The notes under the pieces are model-generated. The model had not been told where the DNA came from. It did no database searches and saw nothing but the letters and a program-made list of their open reading frames with translations. From positions 13,593,701 to 13,657,700 of the forward strand of contig OX387607.1 in the NCBI GenBank assembly GCA_947568835.1: 64,000 nucleotides of DNA, in the 5' to 3' direction. This document shows positions 42,714 through 55,446 of the stretch, one piece after another (the first letter of the stretch is position 1; every line of letters starts with the position of its first letter). A program made the position numbers and the translations under genes. This stretch comes from Protonemura montana. Its lineage: Eukaryota; Arthropoda; Insecta; Plecoptera; Nemouridae.

Positions 42714-45572
42714 TTAGAACGCCATACGATGGGGGTATTGGCTAGAGTGGAGGCCAAACATGTTCTTAAGGTACGCGTAGAAAGTGTACCTTTCCTTCTT
42801 ATGGAACAACTTTCGGATGACATCCGAGCACAGCTTGTCGACAATCTTCTGGTCAGCCTTTCGCTGTGCCGAAGGGGTGTACTTGGTTTTCTTCTTGTTG
42901 AAGATGTCGCCATCTTCCTTCTTCGGCCGCTTTTCACGGATCCTCTTGAAATACTTGTCGTCGATGTTCGCTGGGATCTCGATGCTGGAAATATCGATCT
43001 AAAAAAAACAAGAAAACAGAATAAGCGACGTTTCCTAATTTCTACTATCAGTGAGGATTAGAGATTAGAAAGCAGTGGTACTTAACAAGGCAAACATGGC
43101 TATGGCTGGCCAAATCATATCAGGCGATTGTTGCCAACAGGGTACATTTGCTAAAGACAAAAACCATTTAAAATTGACAAAATGAGTCTCAACTATTAGC
43201 AAACTCCTTAAGAGAACTGAAGCAAACAGTGCAAAGATGACGCAAATTGCCAATTGCGAATGATTTAGAGAATGGTCCTACTGCTGCCTTAACGCAGACA
43301 ATGCAGCGGCGGAAACATTATAAGTTATAACTCTCTACACACGTAGGAACTAGTTATTTTAATTTGCCAAGTTACATTTTCTTTCATCGGTCTTTGTTCA
43401 TATATAGGCACCCTAATTAACTTGAAGATAATTTAAATTGAAGAAATAAAATGAATTTTTAGATATTTTTCGTTGGTTGAGTAAGCGTTTAAAATAGATC
43501 CTACAACCACTACAAAATCTTTGGAGAGCCTCTAGCTTGTGTAGCGTGAAATTATTCTTTTAACAAGATTAAATTTACTTAGTAATAAACACTTAGTGTT
43601 CGTTCTAAATACACACTGGCGGTGAATCAGCGATACTGTGAAAATGGCACATGGAGATGTTTGTTTGCAAAGAGATGAGAAATGTTATTTGTCAGAACCT
43701 AAAATTGTGAAGTTAACTGTTCCAGTTATTCCTCAAGGTATATGCAGTTTTGGCAGAAGCATACCAAAACAGCACAGTAACATGCAAAAGAGACATTCTG
43801 CTGTTTATAAAACCAGGACACATTAATGAATGGCTTTCAAGTTTAATTGTAGAGGAAGTTGGTACTTAAATCTTGACAAATCTCTTGTGGCAAGGGAAAT
43901 CTGCACTAAAATAAATCTGCTTAAAAACTGGTTTATTGTGATAATGAAGGAAAGAAAGGCCAAATGTAACTTAACAGAAAAACTTGAAGTCCCCTGACGC
44001 AGTTTTCGAAAAAATACTGCATTTATTGAGAATTGTAATGTTTACTTCTCGAAAAGTAACAACTCGCTAAAATATTTCAACACTGAATTCGCGAAAATTT
44101 TCCACAAGTACACTAAGCAACGCCAATTTTTTCTCTCCAATTCGTCGCGGCTCTCTTCCCCTTTTTCACCACAGCAAATTCTTTAGGGACCCTATTTGAA
44201 TTTAAAAACTGTCGAGACAAATAAAAAGAATAGGTACCTTGGTCTTGGTGGCGATGACAAAACTCTGCTGCACACGTCGTAGTGGGCACCTGTTAACCTT
44301 CATCGGACCGTTGACAAGCAAAAGACCGCTGGCAAGCTGTTTCAGGAAGATGACTCGCTTTCCCTTGTGTGCACCATTCAGCAGGATGACAATGGTGCCA
44401 GGGGTGAGTGACTTGCGAAGGGAGCGTTTGTGCTCGGAGAACTTCTTCTTCGAGGGTCGATTAGTCATCCTTGAAAAAAAATAGCTTTCATTAGTAAAAG
44501 ATATTCAAGCTAATGTCAGGTGTTTTTAACTGAAATTCTGTATTGGAACTAACTTTTCCGCAGTCGGGAGATGAGGGCGCCTCTTCTTCAGGTACACAAT
44601 CCTGGTACCTCCATTTTTCTCTCCTCCGATGGGCTTCACAACAGTCTTCGGTTTCTTGGGGAAGACCTGTAAAAAATAAATAAAACTAGTTAACCTCCAG
44701 TAATTAATATAAATCATCAAAATTGCGTTTGCTTTATCGCTCAGCGAAGCTGAGGGCTAGGACCATAGAGAGTAATGATTCTGTTATTTTTAAGTCGTAA
44801 CTCTTGCGAGCTGCTGCCAACTACCTTAAAGTCTTGCAGCCCATATAAAAGATTAGAAAATACAGGGTCCGTGCTGCACAGCCACAGATTACTTCTGCAA
44901 TGTTTGAACCTTGCACAGGACAACTACATAAATATATGCACTTGACTTTCACAACTAAACCATAATAACTTATTTATTTGCTAGAAATAAGACGATGCTT
45001 GATATCGAATCTATTGAAAAGCAGATATAGCACTCAAAAAGTTTCCTACCTACCCAGGGATTGAGGCATATTTGGAATGCAGCACATGGCAAACTAGTGT
45101 GGAATATTTACTACTGCTAGCATAGGTACAAACAGACAGCAGGACAACTGGATAGTTGCAAACATTGCTCTTTCTAGAAGCGCTAGACTTTTAACAAAAT
45201 CCTTTGCTAGGAATGGGACTAAATCCGATGCTCATATTGCAGTTACAGCTACTCGAGAAGGTTCCTACCCAGTGGTTATACTTCCATTAACATAAAATTA
45301 TGGCAGAACAAAGTTATCAAGAAATTAAATAGACCATGCAAATTAAATGCACTTACAGGCTTCTTCTTCTTCCTGAAGGCGAATTTATACAGAGCCGTCT
45401 TGTTTTTCTTCGAATTGTACAAGTAAACTCCATTTCCAAGCTTGAAGTTCTTACGCCTGTATATGGTTTTCTTTTCGCCTGGTACCTTAGGTACTTTCGC
45501 CTTCTTGACTTTTCCCCCTGCTAACTTTTCCGGCTTAGGCTTTGCCTTAGCGGGAGCTTTGGGAACAACCAT
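42714..45572 (-). CDS. RPL6: 60S ribosomal protein L6 (eL6)
   Basis: Four coding exons: 45572-45357, 44666-44554, 44469-44238 and 42998-42714, 281 residues, within the usual animal size. The basic N-terminus ([17 protein letters not shown]) precedes conserved [19 protein letters not shown]. These are followed by [55 protein letters not shown] and a C-terminal [12 protein letters not shown], ending in PHRMAF. It is a structural protein of the large ribosomal subunit in the cytosol. The ATG sits directly at the acceptor of the first intron, so the leader is a separate non-coding exon near 45818-45845. The gene is head-to-head with TPC1 and followed on the same strand by SANBR. Confidence 0.97.
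42999..44237 (-). other. Last intron of RPL6 (1.24 kb)
   Basis: Ribosomal-protein introns often host snoRNAs. I looked on the host strand for C/D and H/ACA boxes and found no convincing candidate. Otherwise AT-rich without recognised repeats. Confidence 0.5.
44667..45356 (-). other. Intron 2 of RPL6 (690 bp)
   Basis: On the host strand, near 44920-44860, a stem formed by GTCCTGTGC and GCACGGAC is visible, but a full H/ACA layout is not. No other feature recognised. Confidence 0.4.
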
Positions 45573-45817
45573 CTGGAAGAAAAATACAAAATCAAGACTT
45601 CACCAAAACAAATATCCACGTAAGGCCTGCAAGGCGCCAGACACGCCGCATATGAGTACGGCTTTAATAGAAAGAATCTCAAATATTTGACAATATAATT
45701 GCAGCCATTTTCACAATAAATATATAGCAAATTAATTAAACGGCACGTATTGCTTAATTAGTTTAGGATTATCGAGGATTCCACTGATAATTTACGAAAT
45801 TTTACTCCGAATCTCAC

Positions 45818-45845
45818 CTTGTCCCACACTGATGTACAGAAAGGC
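45818..45845 (-). promoter_or_regulatory. RPL6 leader exon with TOP-like start
   Basis: On the minus strand CCTTTCTGTACATCAGTGTG is followed by GGACAAG and a gtgaga donor, giving a short non-coding first exon. A start at CCTTTCTG fits the 5'-terminal oligopyrimidine rule of ribosomal-protein mRNAs, which couples translation to growth signalling. Just upstream lies TTCGCGCGAA, an E2F-like palindrome. The exact start site is inferred. Confidence 0.6.
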
Positions 45846-46279
45846 CTGATCGAACTTACGGAAATGTACGTCGACTGCAGCGCTACCTTCGCGCGAAAAT
45901 ATAACCCATTCGAAAATATGTCTCATGAAGTTGAAAGAACGTGAAATGTGAAATGTTGAATTTCAATTTTAAATGCATTCTTACTTAAAAATAAACATGG
46001 TGGAGGTATAAGTATTTTCATACTTTCTGTTTCAGCCCCAACTGCATAGCAATTCGCAGATCAGAGATTTTCGAAGCAGTCAACTCTAATGTTTTTATGT
46101 TTTTCTGTTAAGGCATTCTCGAGGTGGCTAAATTCAGGATATATTATACTACGCGTTTTCTTATCTGCTGTACGATATTTCTCTTTAGGTGATTCTTGAA
46201 CTAAGATATTTAAGATTTATATACAAATATATTTTGTTGGCGTGGGTGGATTTGAAATGTCAATTAATTTATGTTTTAA
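45846..46279. promoter_or_regulatory. Divergent promoter region RPL6 / TPC1
   Basis: About 435 bp between the inferred RPL6 start (minus) and the TPC1 start codon (plus). It includes the E2F-like TTCGCGCGAA near 45890 and must hold both promoters and the TPC1 leader. No repeat is inserted here. Confidence 0.55.
46271..46279 (+). promoter_or_regulatory. Two-codon upstream ORF of TPC1
   Basis: ATG TTT TAA ends on the base directly before the TPC1 start codon ATG at 46280. If the leader extends past it, ribosomes would meet this minimal ORF first and could reinitiate immediately. Its presence in the mRNA is not shown. Confidence 0.4.
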
Positions 46280-49200
46280 ATGGCTTCCTCCAGAGACGGA
46301 GGATCCGCAGCAGATGGATATTCTCGATTTAATAATGATACGGGGAATGGAGACGAATCTTACCAGACAAATAGCTTAAGTAAGTGTTTATACGTAAAAT
46401 TTCAAAACTAAACTTCATTTCGTTCTCATTTAAAGTGTGTGTTTGTCTAATTTACACTGTCAGAAATCCTGTGGTTAACCTCACTCTTAGTTGTCAAATA
46501 TTAGTGATATGATAGCATTGATTACAAAAATGTCGACAGGATTAAAGGTTAAAATTTACAATGCCTTTACGTGTAGATAAGATAAGGACTCTAGTTTGTA
46601 ACAATGTTCGAGAAGAACACTTATCAACCTGTTTCTGTCGGTAGTAATTTCTTTCTTCTTACCCCAGAACACACACAACGCACTCGTCAGACTAGTGAAG
46701 ACTTCCCTAATGAGATAGGAAGCACTTCGAGTCTCAATCGAGAGTTGTCGGAGAACTCGGTTGAGCTCATGAGACCCGGTGACACTTCACACATTGATGC
46801 CGAACAACATTGGGAGATGAACTTCCACGAGGCTGCCATATTCCTCGAGGTATATTGTTACTCCTTGGATTGATACATGCTAATGTTTTACTTACTTACC
46901 ACTGCTTCAATGTTTACTTTAAATTTTCCAAAACAACTAAAATGTACATTTTTTTCTCATTTGAAACCACAATTGATGAGTTTATGAACTCATTGTATAA
47001 ATGACATGAACACTCCGTTACAGGAAGGGCAGAACAATGAAAAATTTGATTCGCATCCTCACAACTGTGAAGCATTACCAGCATACCTACTGGTTCACAA
47101 CAATTGGTACTATGGACTTGATTTGGTTACGTCATTACTCTTACTTGGCCTTGCCATTGTTGAAGAGCCAGCATTTCCACTTTTTAAAGTAAGTTCAAAA
47201 TTTGAATAGGTACCGATGGGTACCTAAGTACATTTGGGAATTGCAACTTTTTAACTGGAATAAATATTTTATTTATGATGATCTTGTCTAGGGGTATCAT
47301 TTGATGCCACTAAATTTATAATAAAAAAAACGGTAAAAGCAGTTCAAGAACGGTTTATAACTGTCATTCTCATCAAATACGCTTAAATCGTCTCAAAAAG
47401 TATGTGTCCAAGTACCTCAATGGGTTTAGAGCAACATCCGCGATAGGTGAAGATCGGGGTTCGAGTCCCCGTTTGGTCATCAATTTTTGAGACAGTAGTA
47501 GAGGTCATAATAATAAAATACTCCGCGCTTTTCGTTTTATGCAATACAATTTAAATAAGATTTGAAAGGTTTATAACCTAGTTTTCTTCTAGTTGCCAGT
47601 TGGAGCTCACAGCTCCATCGAACTACTTTGCCTCTCAATAATTGGAGTGGAACTCCTACTTAAATTGAGATGGATAGGATGGAAAACTATTCTGCAACAC
47701 AAACGCACCATGCTAAAGGTAAAGAGAGCTGCAAAAATTTCAATCAAAGTTGCCAAATTCGAGCCACATTTAAGATCCTCATTCCTACGTATCGTACTGT
47801 TTCAGTGCATGACACTAGCTATCATGCTAGTCGAGGCTGTGACAGTCCTCGTGCGGCAGTCGTCTCACTTCCGAGCGACGCGAGCTCTTCGCCCGATATT
47901 CCTCGTGGACACGAGACATTGCGGTGGCGTGAGACGCTTCATTCGCCAGATCTTGCAATCGATGCCGCCCATTCTAGACATGCTCGGACTCCTGCTTTTC
48001 TTCATCTGCATCTTCGCTTTGCTTGGCTTCTTCTTGTTTTCTGGCGACCCTCGCGATCAGTATTTTACGACGCTTATGGATAGTTTCGTCAGCATGTTTG
48101 TGCTGCTCACCACTGCAAAGTAAGTCATGTTATTTTGTCAGGATTTGATTACATTTCAAATAACCTCTAAATAATGAAAACTTAGGACTGAAGCATTCTT
48201 CAAATGAATGTTCTCAAATTGGTTTTGATTGATTTGTTGCATTTAACGACACACTTTTTTGGCAATGGGCCCTGCGGCACTAGTCTGATAGCTTTGGAAT
48301 GTTCGCAAAAACGTAATCTAGTATCAAAAAAATAAGAATCATGTGTCCTATGCAAATATCTGAGAGTAAAAGTGGCTGCAGCTGGTGACTATGCCTCCCG
48401 TTCCAGCTTCCCTGACGTGATGATGCCTGCGTATGCTCGGTCGAAATGGTACAGCGTATTTTTCGTCTCGTACCTGTGCATTGTACTCTACGTTTTGATG
48501 AACTTGGTTAGTATATTTTCAATGCTTGGTTTTCTTTTTTTGTGGTGAAGAAGGAAAGAGAGATGGATCACAATAACTGGATAATAAAATTAGCTTCGTT
48601 TGAGAAATTTCTAGATTTTTGAGAATTTTAACATTTTGGCAAGTTGCAAGTGATTTTACGACTGATTTTTTAGTGTTCTGCTGGTATCAGGTGAAGGGGT
48701 ATGGATGGGTAATGTGAAAATGAGAGGGGGTAAGTTGGTGCCTATGGGATAAAATATGTGAGTCAGCCTTCATTTGTTCCATTGTTAGCATATAAAAAAA
48801 TTGCCTATTTCATCTCATTTCATTAAATTCCACTGAAAAAAATGCATAATCACTAATCACCCTCTAGGAGAGTTGTTGAGAAATTAAATTAAACTTTGGC
48901 TGGGATCAGCGTGTATTTTTATGCTTGGTTCGTTAGAAAAAAGGATCGTCAGTTAATATTAGTGAAGTAAAATCAGATGACGTGGACTTAGATTGAGTTT
49001 ACGATGAAATAAAGGTGCGATATTTTCCAAACAGTTTTCTCGGTGTCCAACAGATGCTAGCCGTGGTCTACGAAACCTTCACCCGGATTGAGCGCGACAA
49101 GTTTCGTAAACTGCTGCTGCACAAACGCAAGGCGTGCCAACACGCCTTCCGTCTCCTCGTTTCCAGACAGAGTCCAACGCAGATGCGCTTCAAACATTTC

Positions 49201-52200
49201 GAGGGTCTCATGCGTTACTACGCACCAACCAAATGTGAGGCTTTACCGAGAATTTTCATACGTTTCAAACCAATTGCCAGGACTTCAGTAACTTACGATA
49301 TTATACGGACATTTTTCTAAGAAAGGCTCTTTCGTTGCGTACTTAGATAATGAAAAAATATTTAGCATAAGAGGATGAAATCTTATTTAAATTGCAAACG
49401 CTTGCAATACACGGGGTATTTTATTATTATCAACACTATAACCGTCTCAAAAATTGATCCCTGTTCGGACATCAATTTTTGAGACGGTTATAGTGTTGAT
49501 AATAATAAAATATTTAGCATAAGAGGTTCAACAACAGAATCAATTCTTGGTAGCCATGGAGATACAGAGATCGCCTGGCAGAGCCACCATTGGTAGCATA
49601 TTATCAAGCAATTTACAGCAAACTCTTTTGATTTAGAAACATAGTTCCTTATTTGTTGGTTATTATAATCTTCCTTTTATCACCAACCCTATTTTTATCA
49701 CCCAACCACCACTCACTACCATCAGACTTTTTACAATAACCACTGTTTTTATTAGTATTTATTATTTTGACCTTCATATAAATGGTTCATATAACAGTCG
49801 TGTAAATGTTTGTTGCCAATAAACATAACAAAAAACTTCTGTGGCTTCATAATGAGATTCAGATTAAAAAAAAAAAAATTGCTGATTGTGTAACCGTAAA
49901 TATAACCATGTTATATCAGGCAAAGAAAAACCCCAAAATAATTTGAACAATTTTTCTCGCATGATTCCGCTAATTTAGTCGTACCATCGAGTCCAGGTTG
50001 ATAACAAGACCCGCACTGGTACTTTGTTCCAGCTCCCCGCGACACGGTACTAATGTTCCGTCAGCTGAACGTATCGTCTAGCGGTCGGCTGTCCCTGGAC
50101 GAGTTCTACCAGGTTTACGACGCAGCTTGCCTGCGATGGGAGGCTCAGTTCTCGCAGATCCCATGGTTCCACACCACGTGGCCACCGCTACAGACGCTCT
50201 GCCAACTTACCCACGACCTCGTCACCTGGCGCTACTTCGAACACGGAGTCTGTAAGCCAACCTCGATCACACATGTCACGTAGAGCTTCGTTTGACAGTT
50301 GTGAGCCAGGTCATGAATCTGTTCATTCGCGCTTTGGGCAGTTTTGTCAGCTGTAATACAAAATAGAAATAACTGGAAGTTCTAGGGTGGCTAAAAGTGG
50401 CGAAACCAACCATTATTTCTAACATCAAAATAAAACTGGACATAAGATTTCCATTTTTTAAACTTGTTACTATTATTTTGATGGAGGTACCTTCCTCTAT
50501 CAGAAACCTGTTCCTAGCTTTGATTTTTTTTTTTTTTTTTTTTTATTTTATTCTTTTAATTTTACACAATTTTACAGATATTTTAAACATATAGAATGTA
50601 AACAAAATTGAAGAAGTGAAAAATCCCACATAAGATAGTCTTGTGTGTGGGCTTGTCAAAAAAAAAAAATACATTTGTGCTACCAGCTAAACTATACTAT
50701 ATTACTATACAGGTTACTATACTATATACTAATATCAATATTAAACAACATTAATTTATAGTTTATTAGAATAGAAAGGATGGAAAGGATTGATCTTTTT
50801 TGATTATAAATTCAGTAATTTTGACTTTGTACTTATTAAGTCTTTATTATTGCTTAGTAGGAGTGGAAGGCTATTAAAGAGCTTAGGCGCCAGGAAAATA
50901 GTGTGTTGCTGACCAAGAATCTTATCATTCTTTAACACGCCCTTTGTGGTCCACGGGTTTGGGAAGCAGCTCGATGGATAGAAAATGGAAATGAAGCTGA
51001 TTCAAACTCATCAATCGTCATCTGATAGCCCAATGATCTCAGTTCTTAATTCAGTTATTTTTTCTGGGTTTTCCTTGTTTGATTTACCTTCTTAAGTGTT
51101 ATCATCATTCACCTTAGCCTTTGCAACGATGAGTTCTTGGCGTAGTTAATCAACATGTCAAAAATATTGATGCATGGGAAATAAGTCCAGATCCGAAGTG
51201 TTTGAAAGAATAGGTTCAATTCATGTAAGGCACTCAAATAATCGTAGTTGTGTGGTCGTCATTTCAGACGGATTGATCGTATGCAATGGAGCAGCGATGG
51301 TGATTCGCATCTTTGGCTTCACGGAAGATTTGGAGCAAACTGCGCTGAATTTCTGTGGTTCCTGGGACACCATTCTGTTCGTTGGCTGTAAGTTAACAGT
51401 GAAATATTTTGATCTGCTTGTTCATATAATTGTCAATCGTATGTTTGGTAGATTTCCTTTTTTTTCTCGTAAATAAACGAGTGTTTTGTGTCAGTTGGGC
51501 AAAGCAATTCCTTCTGTGTAAGAAAAGTTTGACTCTGGATTGAGGGTGCAGTTAACAAGAACCCATAGCAGCTCTTTGAAATACTAGAAACTAGAGTGCT
51601 TACTAATATCTGATACTTCTAATTCTAGTATTCCTACAGAAAAAAAAGCAAATATAGCCAAGTCAATTTAAATTAGTATTCTTGACCTCAAGCTTTTGCA
51701 CAAAAGTAGTCTGCCATGGTTTTTTGATATCTATCTGGGTATTTAGGTTCATGGATTTGAAGTATAAACAATCTAATACTTCTAGGTGACAAGACAGCAG
51801 CTAAATGTGATTTTACGCTATAGAATCTCGATGCCTCTCAAAAGAATTATCGTTAGATGGCCTGACAGTTCATATCACTTAACCTTCAAGTTGAATCACG
51901 TAACCTGAAATTCTTACGTTTTCCCCGCAGTGTTTGCGCTGGAGGCAATGCTGAAAGTCGTCGGCCTCGGCATTTCGCGTTACTTTGCGTCAGGCTGGAA
52001 CATTTACGACTTTGTGGTGACGCTGGGGGCGCTGATTAGCGTGGGTATCATCCGCTTGTCCCCTTCGTTCATCTACGTCGTGGTATTCCGCCCGCTGCGA
52101 CTGCTGCGGCTGTTCAAGCTGAAGAAACGCTACCGAGACGTGTTTGGAACTCTAGTCCTCCTAACGCCGCTCATGTCCTCCACGGCCATGGTCATGCTGG

Positions 52201-54883
52201 TGCTCTATTACTTCTTTGCCGTCATTGGCATGGAGCTGTTTTCGGCCTACGACATGCGGAACTGCTGCGTGTGAGTTAAAAATCGGACAAATTGTGTGAA
52301 TTATTGGATACGTTTTAGATTTTTGCCTTTTGCCCATTGAATTTGCTGGGGGTAGCAACGTTAAAGGTTAATTGAAATCCATCGGCAAAGAAATATGCTT
52401 GTATTGCATAGAAATTGGAATATAACTGTTGTTTTTAATTATTAGATTTAATTCCTTTTTATCTAAGAAAGGTTCTGTAGGATTTTCCCATGGAGACTTG
52501 CCCCCCTTGCTAAATTTAAGCTTTGTGAAATTAAATTAACTTGCACTTTTACATTACAAATACATACAGTGTATGTGTTTTTGAGGCTTAGGTATCCATT
52601 CTTTTTCCTAGGTTGGCAATTTATCTGTGAGTATTTACAAAAAACGCATCGACACTAGCGGAGTTTTGAGAAATAGCGAGTTTTCGTTTGAAAACTGTGA
52701 AATCTAATGAGCAAAACGCGACTTATATCCAACCGTGACCACTCCCCAATTTTTCAGCAACACAACCGTGGAAGACTTCTACAAATTCAGCCAGAACGGC
52801 ACCTCGGTGCTGGGCTACTACTACTTGAACACCTTCGAGAACCTAGTGACCAGCGGGGTGACTCTCTTCGAGCTGACTGTAGTCAACAACTGGTTCATCT
52901 TGATGAACGGCTACGCCTCGGTGGCGTCGCAATGGAGTCGAGTTTACTTCATGGCGTTCTACGTGTTCACGATGATCGTGCTTACCATCGTGGTGGCCTC
53001 GGTGCTGGAGGCTTTCCGCTTCCGCATCCAGTACAAGCGGCAGACAAGCAAACGAGAAGGTGAGTGCAGTGTTCTTACGTTGTTTTCTAACCAGTCGAGC
53101 TTTCCGTACAGCTTATTTTGTATGCGTTTTTGAGGATGCTGCACATTGTCTGATGGTACCAGCTGATTTTCTTTAAGATCCAAGATTTTGCATCTAATTA
53201 CCTAGTTGGGTAGTTCTTTACTTTTTTGTTTACAAAGCATTGCATCAAAGGTCTCAAGCATCAGGGATCAGAATATTTTATTTTAGCAATCTTTTTAGTT
53301 AAAAATGAGAATTAATGTTTAAAATTTAAATCACAGTTGAAATGGTGTTTCTTGTGGTGAACAAGGAAAGAGAGAGGGAGCGTAACGTACCGGAGAAGAA
53401 AATTGGTATTGCGTGGTGCACTTGTCGAGAAATTTCAACGTTTCGGCCTTTGTCACTGTTAGAGACTGATAAAGTACTCTTGATGGAGTAACTAGTACAC
53501 AGAAATTTTTGGAACCTTCATCCAGTGTTCAATACCCACTAACTAGAATACCCACTATAAACTATGACTAGTTTTTTATGTTCATGCTCAACAATTTCCT
53601 TTCGCAGAGGAAAAGATGCTGCACGAGGAGGTGGACTTGAAGTGGGAAGAGCTTCAGACCTGGGTGCAAGACTTCCAGTTGTTGGAGAAGCTTCGTTCGG
53701 AACTTGTCGTGGGCGTAAGTTGTCGTCGCAAAGTTCAAGCATGCTTACATTAGCTTTGTTTGCAAGCTATGAATCAGTTCATTAGTGCAGTGTTCAATTC
53801 TGTCTGCGGTTTTCTAGTGATAGCATTGGGTTACACTTTTCCAACCAATTCTAGAGCCTGTGTTAGTGAGTGTGGGAACTTTTGGAACTTGCAAGGCTAA
53901 CAATCACCGGTGAAGAGAACTAGAACTTGTTTTAGGTTACAGACGACATGAATTCAGAATGTGTCATGACAAATTCAATATATGTATTATCACAGCTTAT
54001 AATTACAAAATCAACAACATGCTCATGTTCAAATTGAATTAGCTGTTGAATTTTCTAAATTATTATTATTATTTTAGTGTAAAAAGTGTGAAAAGGGAAG
54101 AGCTGTCAAACTGACCTAAAGTTATTCCAAGTTTTTTTCACCACTATTCACCTTCCATCAGCTCTGATCCCTACATTCGAATGTAGCTAGCCTGTTTTTC
54201 ACCAGGGAACTGCAACGTTCATTGGATCCAGACCCAGGAACCGTGAGGTCCTCCAGAGAAGGATGTACCGCTCGGAGATCGAGGACTGGATGACGGAGGC
54301 TGACATTGCAGAGAAGGTGGAAGGAGTCGAGAGACAGATGGGGAGGAAGGCTCCGTCGGAGCAAGATCAGCTGATGACTGCTAGCACCGATCAGGTAGCT
54401 CATCAAAAACAACTTAATCTAGCTCCCAATGTTTTTTTTTGTCTCAAAGCCAGTTTTCCCAACGTTTCAGTTCTGACACAAGCTACATAGGTGTTTAATT
54501 GGTTCATTGGTTTAAGGCTGGACTGAGTCAGTTATGTGGTTTTTTACAAAATACTTACAAACAAAAATGGTTCAGGGCTTATTTAATTTACCTATTGACA
54601 CTGTGTTTCTTCTGCAAAACATATGATAACATGTGGGTAGCAAAATTCTTGGTTAATGGTCAACAGGGAAAAGCTTTAAGGTAACTCTCCACATGTTAAG
54701 TGGAGTTATGGTTTGTAACATTTTCTAAATTTATTTTGTTCCTATATTTTAAAATTTTTTCCCAAGGAGAGCACCACAGTCCAAGTTCTATCAAAACTAA
54801 TTTAAATCTATTGTCTGCAGGTGGTTCTTGGTGATGCGAGTGAAGGTTATCAAAGATCTATAGACCTCACAATCGACTCGTAA
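46280..54883 (+). CDS. TPCN1: Two-pore channel protein 1
   Basis: Fourteen exons join in frame to 835 residues: 46280-46379, 46668-46849, 47024-47188, 47593-47718, 47806-48119, 48407-48506, 49054-49234, 50033-50251, 51268-51387, 51931-52270, 52758-53059, 53608-53714, 54206-54394 and 54821-54883. Two six-helix repeats are present. Repeat I has an S4-like [20 protein letters not shown] and the filter [12 protein letters not shown] linker with an EF-hand-like [12 protein letters not shown] follows. Repeat II has the S4 arginine series [14 protein letters not shown] and the filter [13 protein letters not shown]. These match animal TPC1, an endolysosomal cation channel gated by PI(3,5)P2 and voltage and linked to NAADP calcium signalling. 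Length is close to the human 816. The C-terminal tail is Glu/Lys/Arg-rich. Ion selectivity cannot be read with certainty. Confidence 0.95.
47420..47545 (+). repeat. tRNA-like repeat family B, copy in a TPC1 intron
   Basis: Contains a tRNA B-box (GGTTCGAGTCCCCG), CCGCGATAGG upstream and ATCAATTTTTGAGACAGTAG downstream, then ATAATAATAAAATACTCCGC. Outside the core, CGTCTCAAAAA to the left and TTTTTGAGAC to the right form short inverted flanks. Confidence 0.75.
48225..48295 (-). mobile_element. 5S-headed SINE, terminal fragment
   Basis: On the plus strand it reads TTGCATTTAACGACACAC, then GCCCTGCGGCACTAGTCTGA, the reverse of the SINE 3' end. It lies in a TPC1 intron. Confidence 0.6.
49394..49530. 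repeat. Perfect palindrome from inverted family B tails
   Basis: Arms at 49417-49458 and 49471-49512 are exact 42-bp reverse complements around a 12-bp centre, CCCTGTTCGGAC. Each arm matches the tail of the tRNA-like family B (ATCAATTTTTGAGACGG, ATAATAATAAAATA). The left flank continues with TTGCAAACGCTTGCAAT, the reversed family terminus. So two copies face each other. It lies in a TPC1 intron. Confidence 0.9.
49555..49600 (-). repeat. Fragment of the 114-bp satellite
   Basis: TAGCCATGGAGAT followed by GAGATCGCCTGGCAGAGCC is the reverse complement of the start of the 114-bp satellite unit at 18391, with a few changes. Confidence 0.6.
50252..51267 (+). other. TPC1 intron between exons 8 and 9 (listed order)
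   Basis: Contains a long T run at 50525-50544 and A/T-rich sequence. No exon or recognised repeat. Confidence 0.5.
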
Positions 54884-55050
54884 GCCAATTTCAAAAACCT
54901 CTGCGTTGGTTTCTCATTGTCGAGCTGAGCCCATTCTTCTTTCTCCAATGTCTACGGGAACACATATGTCTTGACACGTCACCTTACTTTTAACCTCTAA
55001 AACTTTTACAAACAACGGACATAAGTTAATGATTAAAAGGGCACACAACT

Positions 55051-55446
55051 CGATACATCGATACACAAGCACTGGCTTGGCATGGCCGCTATAGCCGGAG
55101 AATGTGTCGCGATGTTGTCATCGATACACAAGCACTGGCTTGGCATGGCCGCTATAGCCGGAGAATGTGTCGCGATGTTGTCATCGATACACAAGCACTG
55201 GCTTGGCATGGCCGCTATAGCCGGAGAATGTGTCGCGATGTTGTCATCGATACACAAGCAATGGCTTGGCATGGACGCTATAGCCGGAGAATGTGTCGCG
55301 ATGTCGTCATCGATACACAAGCACTGGCTTGGCATGGGCGCTATAGCCGGAGAATGTGTCGCGATGTTGTCATTGATACACAAACACTGGCTTGGAACGG
55401 ACGCTATAGTCGGAGAATGTGTCGCGATGAAGACATCGCGACATAT
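55051..55446 (-). repeat. 63-bp minisatellite, about 6 copies
   Basis: Same unit as the array at 24917-25565 but on the opposite strand; here the minus strand reads the CTCCGGCTATAGCG form. Several frames on both strands stay open with a 21-residue period. It ends with an inverted bit of the unit: CGCGATGAAGACATCGCG. Confidence 0.95.

Noticed and set aside
44740-44940. H/ACA snoRNA in RPL6 intron 2
   Set aside because: One stem (GTCCTGTGC with GCACGGAC) is visible, but no good hinge box and no clean second hairpin before an ACA.
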